Notes: a model not told the origin generated them from the sequence alone. 55,118 nucleotides of DNA from an uncultured Acidobacteriota bacterium (GCA_937864465.1 CALMJU010000060.1:1-55118), one strand, 5' to 3'. Positions 8,334 through 15,720 are shown, counted from the first letter of the stretch. Translations and numbers: made by a program.

Positions 8334-8386
8334 GCACCCAAGAAGGCACCTGGCGACACCCATACGAATGGGTGTAATTTGGGTGC
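8334..8386 (+). promoter_or_regulatory. Nested inverted repeats (CACCCA/TGGGTG), candidate operator
   Basis: Outer arms GCACCCAA (8334-8341) and TTGGGTGC (8379-8386), and inner arms ACACCCAT (8356-8363) and ATGGGTGT (8368-8375), are each perfect 8-base inverted repeats. All four half-sites share CACCCA. They end 19 bases before ATG 8406. Four half-sites of one motif fit two dimeric operators better than a random hairpin. The adjacent gene has a C-terminal winged-helix domain, so autoregulation is a reasonable inference. Confidence 0.6.
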
Positions 8387-8405
8387 TCTCTTGGCGGGGG
8401 AGAGA

Positions 8406-9491
8406 ATGAAAATCCCGGTCTCGAGGGACATCCTGAACTCCGTTGCAAGGCTCGACCACTTCCGCGGTGCCTGGGCGGCGGGGACGGCGGTGCCACCCGA
8501 TCGGCTGGCGAGGCTTCGAGATGCCTCCCGCATCCGGTCGGTCGGAGCTTCCTGCCGCATGTCGGGGGTCCGGGTCACCGACGCCGAGGTCGCGGCCCTC
8601 CTGGCCGGAGAGACCCAGGCGGTGCGCGAGGGGACCGATGTGCTCGGCTACGCCGAGGCGCTGGACCGGCCGTTCCCGGCCGAGGGGCCGCTCGTGACCC
8701 CGGAGGAGATCCGCCGCCTCGTCAGCGTCCTGGTCGCCTGCCCCGGGAACCCTCCGGAGCCGATGCCCTGGCGGGAGAAGCCGATTCACCTCGAGGCGTT
8801 CGATGCCGACGGCAAGGCGCTCGGGCGCGTGTTCCAGACGCTTCCCCCCAGGCTGATCGCGGAGAAGATGGACGAGCTGTGCTCGTGGCTCGAGATGGAG
8901 ATCCGGTCCGGGGACCAGCATCCCGTCCTCGTGATCGCCGCGTTCCTCCTGGCGTTCCTGGCGGTCTGCCCCTTCGAGCGGGGGAACGGACGGGCGGCGA
9001 GGCTCCTCGGGATCCACCTCCTCCGCCGGTCCGGCTACGCCCACCTGCCGTACTCGAGCTTCGAGGCCGTGCTGGAGGAGATGCGGAACGAGTACCACGA
9101 GGCGCTCGACGCTTCGGAGACGCACTTCTGGCAGGGAGAGGCCGACCTCGAGCCGTGGGTTCGGTTCTTCCTCGGAGCGCTCTCGCGGCACCGCGAGCGG
9201 GTCGAGGCGAAGCTCGACATCGAGCGGCGGGCCTCCGATCTGACCGCCCTCCAGCGCTCCATCCTCGACGCCGTGCGCGAGCACGGGACCGTCGGCGCCG
9301 CGATCCTCCTGGCGGCGACCGGCACGAACCGGAACACGCTGAAGGACAACGTCCACCGGCTCGTCGCGCGCGGGCTCCTGCAGAAGGTCGGGGAGCGGCG
9401 GGGCACGGTCTACCGCCTGGCGACCGGCGAGGGGAGGGCGGGCGCATCCCCCGAAACCCGGCCTTCGCGGGCGCTCGAGCCGGTGTCCTGA
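8406..9491 (+). CDS. Fic-fold protein with degenerate active site and C-terminal winged helix
   Basis: 361 residues. ATG 8406 is preferred over TTG 8379 because GGGGGAGAG lies just upstream. The fold matches Fic proteins of the type with an N-terminal helical region, a central Fic core and a C-terminal wHTH. The catalytic loop reads LAVCPFERGNGRAAR: residue 188 is Cys where Fic enzymes have His, and Arg 192 stands at the usual Asp/Glu. The N-terminal inhibitory helix region (ASCRMSG near residue 48) lacks the usual Glu. The C-terminus (TALQRSILDAVREHG, then TNRNTLKDNVHRLVARGLLQ) is a winged helix. AMPylation is therefore unlikely; a regulator or binding scaffold is plausible. It heads the putative RiPP locus. 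Confidence 0.85.
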   Translation: MKIPVSRDILNSVARLDHFRGAWAAGTAVPPDRLARLRDASRIRSVGASCRMSGVRVTDAEVAALLAGETQAVREGTDVLGYAEALDRPFPAEGPLVTPEEIRRLVSVLVACPGNPPEPMPWREKPIHLEAFDADGKALGRVFQTLPPRLIAEKMDELCSWLEMEIRSGDQHPVLVIAAFLLAFLAVCPFERGNGRAARLLGIHLLRRSGYAHLPYSSFEAVLEEMRNEYHEALDASETHFWQGEADLEPWVRFFLGALSRHRERVEAKLDIERRASDLTALQRSILDAVREHGTVGAAILLAATGTNRNTLKDNVHRLVARGLLQKVGERRGTVYRLATGEGRAGASPETRPSRALEPVS

Positions 9492-9554
9492 CCTCCTGCG
9501 GCGGCCCGCCCGGGCTTTCCTCCTCGAGGACCGTGCACGGCCCCCGCCTTGAGC

Positions 9555-9562
9555 GTATAAAG
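9555..9562 (+). promoter_or_regulatory. CGTATAAA -10-like box at the first maturase gene
   Basis: TATAAA (9556-9561) ends six bases before ATG 9568, and no Shine-Dalgarno sequence is visible. A transcript started from this box would begin at or next to the ATG, that is, leaderless. The -35 position (GTGCAC) is poor. Confidence 0.35.
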
Positions 9563-9567
9563 ACCCC

Positions 9568-10902
9568 ATGGCCGCGACGAAAGCTTCCCGCTACAACGTT
9601 TTCGTGGACGACGGCGACGGCGGGCTGCTCGCCTTCAACGCCTCGACCGCGGCCCTCCTCCGCATCCGCTCCGAGAGCCGCGCGGTCGTCGAGCGGCTGC
9701 TCGAGGACCCGGAGTCGGCGGAGGGAGAAGAAGAGCTCCGCTACGCCGGGATCCTGCGGGAGAAGAGGTTCCTCGTCGAGGAGGGGGAGGACGAGGTCGA
9801 GCGCCTCGAGGCGTCGAGCCGGGAGAGCCGGGGGAGCGACGAGCCGCTCCAGCTGACGATCGCCCCGACGCTCGCCTGCAACTTCCGCTGCGACTACTGC
9901 TACGAGCGCCCCGCCGAGGAGCGCATGACCCCCGCCGTAGAGCAGGCGCTGCTCGACTTCGTGGATCGGCGCGAGCCGGGCGAGGGCGGGATCCTGGTCA
10001 CCTGGTTCGGCGGCGAGCCGACCCTGTGCGTCGAGACGATCGAGCGGATCCAGAAGGGGCTCCGCGCCGTCGCGGCGCGCCATGCATCCAGGCTGCATCC
10101 CTCGGGGATCGTGACGAACGGATGGCTTCTCGACAGGCGGATGGCGACGCGGCTGCGAGCGGCCGGCGTCCACTCCGCCCAGGTCACCCTCGACGGCCCG
10201 CGCGAGGTCCACGACGCGCGCCGCCGCCTGGCGAGCGGCCGGGGCACGTTCGACGCGATCCTGGCCAACGTCGAGGCGGCGGCGAGCCTCCTGCAGCTGA
10301 CCGTGCGCGTCAACGTGGACGGCCGGAACGCGGACTCCGCGGCGGCCGTCGTGGAGGAGTTGCGCGGCCGCGGCCTCGAGGGCCGGGTCCGCGTGTACTT
10401 CGCCCCCGTCGAGTCCTCCCGGGGCGCGTGCGCCGACGTGCGCGACCGCTGCCTCTCCGCGGAGGAGTTCTCCCGCTTCCGTGTGGATCTCTACCGGCGC
10501 CTGGTCGCGGGCGGCTTCCGCCAGGTGGCGTATCCGTCGGTGTCGTTCCCCACGGCCTGCAGCGCCACCCGGGAGCGATCGTTCGTCGTCGCGCCGTCCG
10601 GGGCCCTCTTCAAGTGCTGGGAGGAGATCTCGGACGGGATGCGGGGGACCGTGGGCACGGTGCTCGCCGACCCGCCCGACGAGGATCAGCGGGCGCGCCT
10701 CGGGCGGTGGCTGGCGTGGGACGCCTTCTCGCGGGCCGAGTGCAGGGAGTGCCGCCTGCTGCCGCTCTGCATGGGAGGGTGCCCGAACGAAGCGATGCGC
10801 GAGGGGGGCGGGACGAGCGCCTGCTCCCCGTGGAAGTACGATCTGGAGCCGATGCTGCGACTGCGCGGCCAGGCCGGCCCAGCGGGGCCCGAAGGGAGGT
10901 GA
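9568..10902 (+). CDS. Radical SAM/SPASM peptide maturase
   Basis: 444 residues. The N-terminal 90 residues (YNVFVDDGDGGLLAFNAST) are the small domain typical of radical SAM peptide maturases. The radical SAM core has CNFRCDYC (Cys 104, 108, 111) binding the SAM-reducing 4Fe-4S cluster, and WFGGEPTL. The C-terminal SPASM region binds auxiliary clusters: Cys 350 (LFKCWEE), then CRECRLLPLCMGGC (Cys 392, 395, 401, 405) and Cys 419. Such enzymes install thioether, C-C or other crosslinks in ribosomal peptides. The next gene, five bases after the TGA... at 10907, encodes a 38-residue peptide, the likely substrate. ATG 9568 has no clear ribosome site. Confidence 0.92.
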   Translation: MAATKASRYNVFVDDGDGGLLAFNASTAALLRIRSESRAVVERLLEDPESAEGEEELRYAGILREKRFLVEEGEDEVERLEASSRESRGSDEPLQLTIAPTLACNFRCDYCYERPAEERMTPAVEQALLDFVDRREPGEGGILVTWFGGEPTLCVETIERIQKGLRAVAARHASRLHPSGIVTNGWLLDRRMATRLRAAGVHSAQVTLDGPREVHDARRRLASGRGTFDAILANVEAAASLLQLTVRVNVDGRNADSAAAVVEELRGRGLEGRVRVYFAPVESSRGACADVRDRCLSAEEFSRFRVDLYRRLVAGGFRQVAYPSVSFPTACSATRERSFVVAPSGALFKCWEEISDGMRGTVGTVLADPPDEDQRARLGRWLAWDAFSRAECRECRLLPLCMGGCPNEAMREGGGTSACSPWKYDLEPMLRLRGQAGPAGPEGR

Positions 10903-10906
10903 GCCG

Positions 10907-11023
10907 ATGGAGATCCTCGAGGAAGGAATGACCGACTCGAGAGCGTGCAACAAGTACGTGCCGCCGCATTGCGTGACGGTCTACCTGATTCTTCCGCCGT
11001 ACCTGATCGTCTCCCCGTACTGA
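10907..11023 (+). CDS. Putative RiPP precursor peptide, 38 residues
   Basis: ATG 10907 follows AGGGAGGTGAG (10893-10903), the strongest ribosome site in this operon. The product begins MEILEEGMTDSRA, an acidic leader-like part, and continues with CNKYVPPHCVTVY and then LILPPYLIVSPY to the end. It has two Cys (residues 14 and 22), five Tyr and three Pro-rich turns; the second half repeats a PPx-hydrophobic-xxY pattern. It lies four bases after the maturase stop and 103 bases before a second radical SAM enzyme. Size, position and leader/core split are those of a RiPP precursor. No known class was recognised. The modification type cannot be read from sequence. Confidence 0.72.
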   Translation: MEILEEGMTDSRACNKYVPPHCVTVYLILPPYLIVSPY

Positions 11024-11054
11024 GCGGGACGACGGCATAGCGCGTTCGAAGCGG

Positions 11055-11101
11055 GGTGGAGCGCGCCCTTCGCGCATCCGGTTCCAGGGGCGCGCTCCAC
11101 C
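11055..11101 (+). terminator. 14-bp hairpin between precursor and second maturase
   Basis: GGTGGAGCGCGCCC (11055-11068) and its exact reverse complement (11088-11101) enclose a 19-base loop. There is no T-run after it, so it is more likely an attenuator or mRNA-stabilising hairpin than a complete intrinsic terminator. It would allow more precursor than enzyme to be made. Confidence 0.5.
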
Positions 11102-11126
11102 GCGCACGATGTCGAGGAGCTGAGGC

Positions 11127-12140
11127 TTGGAGTCTTCGGGAGGGAAGCCGGGGCCCGTCGTGGCGGGCGTGGAGATCACCCGGCGCTGCAATCTCGCCTG
11201 CCCCCACTGCTACACCGCGGCCGGGAAAGAGCTCGACGGCGAGATGACGACCGCCGAGTGCAAGGCGGTCCTGGACGCGCTGGCCGACCTCGGGACCTCG
11301 CTGATCGGCTGGACGGGAGGCGAGCCGCTCCTGCGCGAGGACATGGAGGATCTCTTCGCCCATGCCCGGGCGCTCGGGATGCAATCCTCGGTGACGACGA
11401 ACGGCCTCCTCCTCGACGACCGCCGGGCGCGCAGTCTCGAGGCCGCGGGGATGGCGGCGGTCCAGATCAGCATCGACGGCTCCACGGCCGAGAGGAACCG
11501 GCGAATGCGCGGGGCGAGCGACGAGGAGTTCGATCTCGCGCTCGAGGGGGTGCGCGCGGCCCGGCGCGCCGGCCTGCGCGTCCATCTCGCCATGGTCCTC
11601 ACGCGGGAGAACGTCGACGACGGGCCGGCGTACCTCGACCTTGCGCGCAGGGAGGTCGTGGACTCGGTCCGCTTCTGCGGCTTCGTCCCCTCCGGGCGAG
11701 GGCGGGGCCGTGGGAACCCGGAGCGGCTGAGCTTCTCGGAGGGCCGCGGCCGGCTGCGCGAGTTCGTGACCGAGGCCCTCGCCGACGGAGCGCTCCCGGC
11801 GCAGTTCGACCCGGCGATCGGCCCGCTCCCCCCGCGATTCCTGTTCCACCGGTGCGTGGCGGGGGTCGAGACGATGTACGTGTCGTGCAGGGGGGACGTC
11901 TACCCCTGCACGTCCCTCCTCGACCGGCGATTCGTCGTCGGCAACGTCCGGGAGCGGCCCCTCCGGGAGATCTGGAACGATCCGGCGATGTCGCGGATCG
12001 CCGAGCTGGATCGGAGTGCGATCGAGGGCGAATGCCGCGAGTGCCCGCACTTCGCCGGCTGCCGAGGGGGCTGCCGCGGTGTCACGTTCGCCTACACGCG
12101 CGATCTCCACGCCTCGTTTCCGATGTGCCTGCGGGGCTGA
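11127..12140 (+). CDS. Second radical SAM/SPASM enzyme
   Basis: 337 residues, TTG start 11127 with GAGGAGCTGAGG just upstream. The core motif is CNLACPHC (Cys 21, 25, 28), with the SAM-binding GWTGGEPLL and ISIDGSTAERN. The layout resembles PqqE, MftC and heme-d1/AhbD relatives. The C-terminal SPASM-type cysteines include MYVSCRGDVYPC and CRECPHFAGCRGGC (from residue 303), with a final Cys in PMCLRG. It lacks the N-terminal domain of the first maturase, so the two enzymes probably do different steps on one peptide. It lies downstream of the precursor in the same direction. Confidence 0.9.
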   Translation: MESSGGKPGPVVAGVEITRRCNLACPHCYTAAGKELDGEMTTAECKAVLDALADLGTSLIGWTGGEPLLREDMEDLFAHARALGMQSSVTTNGLLLDDRRARSLEAAGMAAVQISIDGSTAERNRRMRGASDEEFDLALEGVRAARRAGLRVHLAMVLTRENVDDGPAYLDLARREVVDSVRFCGFVPSGRGRGRGNPERLSFSEGRGRLREFVTEALADGALPAQFDPAIGPLPPRFLFHRCVAGVETMYVSCRGDVYPCTSLLDRRFVVGNVRERPLREIWNDPAMSRIAELDRSAIEGECRECPHFAGCRGGCRGVTFAYTRDLHASFPMCLRG

Positions 12141-12203
12141 CCGCCCGAGGATCGCGATCGGGGCCGCCGGAGAGGGACGTCCCGAACTCCCACCGTTTTC
12201 CAC

Positions 12204-12212
12204 CGTATAAGT
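12204..12212 (+). promoter_or_regulatory. CCGTATAAG -10-like box
   Basis: Located 90 bases before ATG 12302, in the gap after the second maturase. It shares CGTATA with boxes upstream of four other genes in the window. No good -35 hexamer is visible. Confidence 0.3.
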
Positions 12213-12301
12213 TCCTCGGCAAGCGGACGCGGCGGGTCCCGCCCGCCGGTCGGGTTCGAGACGCAGGCGCGGGAGGAAGGGCCTCGCGAGAAGGAGGATT
12301 C

Positions 12302-13747
12302 ATGAGACATCCGCTCGGTTTCTTCACGATGGTTCTCTTGCTGGCGGCGGCGGCCGCGGGCGCGGCGCACGCGCAGTGGTCGTCGGATCCCGCGGCGAAC
12401 CTGGCGCTGGCCGACCGCCCGTACGAGCAGTCGGTACCGAAGATCGCCGCCACGTCCGACGGAGGGGCCTACGTCGGCTGGTACGACCAGGCCTCCGGCA
12501 ACTACGACCTCTACCTGCAGCGGCTCGATCCCTCGGGCGTCGAGCTCTGGGGGCACAACGGGATCCCGGTCAGCGAGCACCCGCAGGACACGTGGGTCAT
12601 GGAGTGGCACCTGATCGCCGATACCGCCGGCGCCGCGGTGCTCGTGTTCTCGGACATCCGCGACGAGCGTACGTACAACGTCGTCAACGCCTACCGGGTC
12701 GGACCGGACGGCTCGATGCTCTGGGGGCCGGACGGAATCGCGCTGTCGGACGCAGGGCCGAGCGAGATGTGCGCCGGGATGCGCGTGACGCAGGCCTCGG
12801 ACGGCGACTTCGTGGTCGTCTGGACGGAGTGGGGGATGGGGCGCGGCGGACAGCTCAAGATGCAGCGCGTCTCTCCCGAGGGGGTCCTGCGGTTCGCCGC
12901 GGGGGGAATCAACCTCGCGAAGGCGAAGAGCTCGGCCCCGGCCTTCCCCGACCTCGTTCCCGCCGACGACGGAAGCGTGATCGTCGCGTGGCTGACGGAC
13001 AACCTCATAGATTCCACGTCGAAGTTCCTCGTCGCCCAGAAGTTCGACGCGGCCGGAAGCGCCGTCTGGCCGGGCCCCGTGACGGTGTTCGACGCGTGCT
13101 CCCTGCCGGTCGCCTACATGCCGGAGATCCGGCCGGACGGCCGGGGCGGGGCGCTCCTGGCGTGGCACTACACGCCGTGGCTGGTCTACAACGCGGCGGT
13201 CCAGCACCTGGGCGCCGACGGCACGGAGCTGTTTCCCCACAACGGCGTGACGGTCGCCACCGACGAGAGCCGGTACCACTACTACCCGGCGATGGCTTAC
13301 GACGCGGCCACCGGGGAGATCTCGGTGTTCTTCCGCGAGTACGACTCCACGTACGGGCTGTACGGCCTGAGCGTCCAGCGCCTCTCGCCGCAGGGCGAGC
13401 GCCTTCTGGGAGACGGTGGCAAGGCCCTGATCCCGCTGGGCCCGACCGAGGTGTGGCCTCCCGTCGCGATGCCCGCCGGCGCGGACTCCGCGGTGTTCTG
13501 GATGGAGCGGCTGACGTGGAGCGACGTGCGGATCCAGGGCTCGCGCGTGGACGCCGCCGGAACCATGCTGTGGGGCGGCCGGCCGGTCGCGATCTCGTCC
13601 TATCCGAGCGCGAAGGGCGACCTGCAGCTGGCACCCGGCGCCGCCGGCGCCGCGGTTCTGGTCTGGGACGACAGCCGGAACGCCGCCGTCACGGGGCAGG
13701 ACATCTACGGACAGAAGGTCCGCGCGGACGGCGCGCTGGGCAACTGA
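12302..13747 (+). CDS. Secreted beta-propeller-like repeat protein
   Basis: 481 residues. AAGGAGG lies four bases before ATG 12302, a near-ideal ribosome site. The signal sequence is MRHPLGFFTMVLLLAAAAAG, cleaved near AHAQ. The mature chain has about seven repeats of the form LQRL-DPSG-VELWG-NGIPVS (also DGSMLWGPDGIALS, DGTELFPHNGVTVA, AAGTMLWGGRPVAIS), each preceded by a DGGAYVGWYD-type strand. This fits a seven-bladed beta-propeller. No catalytic motif is seen. It may be independent of the RiPP operon, with its own promoter box. Confidence 0.75.
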   Translation: MRHPLGFFTMVLLLAAAAAGAAHAQWSSDPAANLALADRPYEQSVPKIAATSDGGAYVGWYDQASGNYDLYLQRLDPSGVELWGHNGIPVSEHPQDTWVMEWHLIADTAGAAVLVFSDIRDERTYNVVNAYRVGPDGSMLWGPDGIALSDAGPSEMCAGMRVTQASDGDFVVVWTEWGMGRGGQLKMQRVSPEGVLRFAAGGINLAKAKSSAPAFPDLVPADDGSVIVAWLTDNLIDSTSKFLVAQKFDAAGSAVWPGPVTVFDACSLPVAYMPEIRPDGRGGALLAWHYTPWLVYNAAVQHLGADGTELFPHNGVTVATDESRYHYYPAMAYDAATGEISVFFREYDSTYGLYGLSVQRLSPQGERLLGDGGKALIPLGPTEVWPPVAMPAGADSAVFWMERLTWSDVRIQGSRVDAAGTMLWGGRPVAISSYPSAKGDLQLAPGAAGAAVLVWDDSRNAAVTGQDIYGQKVRADGALGN

Positions 13748-13762
13748 GGCTCGCGGCACGAT

Positions 13763-13796
13763 CGGCGCTTCTCCCGTTGCGGCGGGAGAAGCGCCG
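13763..13796. terminator. Bidirectional terminator hairpin
   Basis: CGGCGCTTCTCCCG (13763-13776) and its exact reverse complement (13783-13796) enclose TTGCGG. It lies between two convergent genes and is followed by a pyrimidine-rich tract (CGTCCTTCCTTCC) on the + strand. No long T-run, but stem strength and position support a terminator. Confidence 0.65.
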
Positions 13797-13832
13797 GTCG
13801 TCCTTCCTTCCCTCCGGTCGGGGCTCGAGAGG

Positions 13833-14321
13833 CTACATCGCTCCGGGGTCCGGCACGAGACCGGCCTCGATCAGCTCGCGGATGAGCCCGCGCTCGTCGG
13901 CCAGGGCCAGGCACCGCTTCTCGAGGGATTCCGTGTCCCGCAAGTAGCGCGGCGCGCTGTCCGCCTCGTCCCGCACCAGCACGACACCGCCGAGCACCTG
14001 CGCGTACCGCGGCAGTCCGGCGACGCCTCCCGGGTTCTCGATCACGACGCCCCGGTAGCCCAGGCGGTGGAAGCCCGCGGTCGGCACGGACTCGGGCGCT
14101 TCGGCGGGCATCCGCCCGAAAGCCTCGCGCAGGGGGTCGAGGGCGGCGGCGTCCTCGAGCGTGAAGGCCGGGTTCGGCCGGCCGGAGAAGACCTCGACGA
14201 CGATGGACACGCCGACACCGTTCCCGGCGGCCGCGGGGCCGGCCGGTGCGGCGAGGGCCGCGGCGGCTGCGCAGATGGTCCACACCAGGATCGCGATCTT
14301 GGGCAAAGCTCTCATCATCAC
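13833..14321 (-). CDS. Secreted protein with FSGRPNP motif, unknown
   Basis: 162 residues with a signal sequence (ILVWTICAAAAALAAPAG). The mature part opens VGVSIVVEVFSGRPNPAFTL, followed by a segment on Arg/Gly turn LGYRGVVIENPGG and a C-terminal helix ending LIEAGLVPDPGAM. The FSGRPNP motif is something I associate with small secreted bacterial proteins of unknown role. It lies 40 bases downstream of the IPT/TIG protein on the same strand, so the two likely form an operon. Confidence 0.65.
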   Translation of the reverse strand: MMMRALPKIAILVWTICAAAAALAAPAGPAAAGNGVGVSIVVEVFSGRPNPAFTLEDAAALDPLREAFGRMPAEAPESVPTAGFHRLGYRGVVIENPGGVAGLPRYAQVLGGVVLVRDEADSAPRYLRDTESLEKRCLALADERGLIRELIEAGLVPDPGAM

Positions 14322-14361
14322 ACCTCGCTCTCGCGTTCGTTCCGCGGAGGCATCGGCCGGC

Positions 14362-15156
14362 TCACAGGATCTCCGCGCAGTCGCCGCACGCGCAGAAGTA
14401 GCCGCAGTGATCCGTGTACATCCCCGTGTCCGCCATGGCCGGATCCGTGATCAGTTGGTCCGAATTGTCCAGGTTCGTCGCCGGCGTACCGCCCGGCTTG
14501 TGCGACCACAATCCGTCGAGGTCCTGGCGGTAGAAGTGGTAGTCCCAGTTCGGCGCCACGACCAGATGCACCTTGTGCGTCCCCGCGGGACAGGCCGCCA
14601 GAGGATCCGTGAGCTCGAGCAGGCCGTCGCACAGCACGGCCTGCACGACGTCGGGGCAGGCCATCTCCGTGACCCGCGCACCGCACGCGCGCCCGGGCTG
14701 GGCGAACGTCATCGTGATCTCGTCGTTGGAGTAGTTGTAGCAGTTGTTGTTGGCCAGCACCGTGCTGAAGTCGTTCCAGCGCTCCGGCTGGTAGAAGGGG
14801 AGCGTGCAGACGCCCTGGCAGTCCACGTTGACGGTGTGCTCGGCGCTGTTGGACTCCTCCCCGTCTCCGACCACCTGCACGAAGTAGGTCCAGTTCGTCT
14901 TGTCCTGCGGCACGTAGGCCTCGATCAGCTGGGACGACCAAGAAACGATCGCCATCGGCTGGCCGTCGTACAGCGCCTGCCCTGTCTCCTGCGTCACGCC
15001 GAAGCTCGTGCCTGCGATGCTGACGATCGCCCCGGGCTGAGCCGGGTTCGGCGTGACCTGGTGCACGCTGGGGTTCCTCATGGAGGACTTCCCGGCGTGG
15101 ACCACGGCCACGGCGGCCAGGATCAGGCAGAGCAGAATTACCCACTTTGTCTTCAA
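14362..15156 (-). CDS. Secreted IPT/TIG protein with cysteine-hydrolase-like C-terminus
   Basis: 264 residues. TTG 15156 is chosen: GGAAGGAGGT lies five bases upstream, and translation from it gives a clean signal peptide (KTKWVILLCLILAAVAVVHAG). A longer ATG-started frame to 15219 has no ribosome site. Residues about 30-115 form an IPT/TIG Ig-like domain (VTPNPAQPGAIVSIAGTSFG). The C-terminal half has NNCYNYSNDEITMTFAQPGR, DYHFYRQDLDGLWSHKPGG and HCGYFCACGDC. The conserved Cys and His in these motifs suggest a papain-like or NlpC-like fold, but this is an inference. The box CCGTATATT lies 52 bases upstream. Confidence 0.7.
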   Translation of the reverse strand: MKTKWVILLCLILAAVAVVHAGKSSMRNPSVHQVTPNPAQPGAIVSIAGTSFGVTQETGQALYDGQPMAIVSWSSQLIEAYVPQDKTNWTYFVQVVGDGEESNSAEHTVNVDCQGVCTLPFYQPERWNDFSTVLANNNCYNYSNDEITMTFAQPGRACGARVTEMACPDVVQAVLCDGLLELTDPLAACPAGTHKVHLVVAPNWDYHFYRQDLDGLWSHKPGGTPATNLDNSDQLITDPAMADTGMYTDHCGYFCACGDCAEIL

Positions 15157-15207
15157 GAGGTACCTCCTTCCGTGTTGGGACGACAGCTCCACATCTTGCG
15201 CGAGCAG

Positions 15208-15216
15208 AATATACGG
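15208..15216 (-). promoter_or_regulatory. CCGTATATT -10-like box
   Basis: Minus-strand CCGTATATT, 52 bases before the TTG start of the IPT/TIG protein. Same CGTATA core as boxes at 9555, 12204, 16735 and 24589. Confidence 0.3.
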
Positions 15217-15320
15217 CAAACGGCGCGAGGACTGAGCGGAAAATCGGATGGCGGAACGCCGTCTCTATTTGCGATTCCGCCGCGGGAAGAGGCTCCCTCG
15301 TGAAATCCGCGGAAGCCTCC

Positions 15321-15544
15321 GGTCCACCCCGGGCGCAACGACGAGCCCGGCGTCGGCCGGCCGGGACGCGTTGGGCGTCTCGATCCGTCACCGCCGACGG
15401 GACGAACCGGATCCTCCGGGCGTCGGAACGAGACCCGGCTCGTCGAGGAAAGGAGAGCCCATGAGAAAGAGACTCGTCATCGCGGCGCTCGTCGCGGCGT
15501 TCGCCGCCGGGGCCGTGAGCTTCCTCTCGCCCGCGGAGGCGAAG
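15321..15544 (+). repeat. 224-bp direct repeat, copy 1 (leader + signal peptide)
   Basis: Matches 15986-16209 with three visible mismatches at an offset of 665 bases. It covers about 140 bases upstream of the peptide gene, the ribosome site and the whole signal-peptide coding region, and stops exactly where the mature peptides begin to differ. Confidence 0.9.
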
Positions 15545-15700
15545 GACCCCGTCCCCTGCACGACGGTCGGGAGCTGCGAGGAAGGCTACGACTCGTACAT
15601 GCTCTGCTGCATGTACATCGTGCCGGTGGACCCGGACTGCCGGGGAAAGAACTGCGAGACGATGCTGGTCGAGGAGTGCGAGCCGATTCCCTGCATCTGA
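15461..15700 (+). CDS. Secreted eight-cysteine peptide, copy 1
   Basis: 79 residues; ATG 15461 follows GGAAAGGAGAGCCC. The signal peptide is MRKRLVIAALVAAFAAG, cleaved near SPAEA, leaving about 52 residues. Cysteine spacing in the mature part is C-x5-C-x9-CC-x9-C-x4-C-x7-C-x4-C, identical to copies 2 and 3, with the shared segment VPVDPDCRG. Eight cysteines suggest four disulfides, as in secreted toxin-, inhibitor- or defensin-like peptides; no named family recognised. A hairpin follows and separates it from a remnant of a convergent propeller gene. Confidence 0.75.
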   Translation: MRKRLVIAALVAAFAAGAVSFLSPAEAKDPVPCTTVGSCEEGYDSYMLCCMYIVPVDPDCRGKNCETMLVEECEPIPCI

Positions 15701-15720
15701 CGGCCGCCTTCGGACAGGCG

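Noticed and set aside
8379-8405. TTG 8379 as start of the Fic-like gene
   Set aside because: It lies in the outer operator half-site and has no Shine-Dalgarno sequence, while ATG 8406 has GGGGGAGAG immediately upstream.
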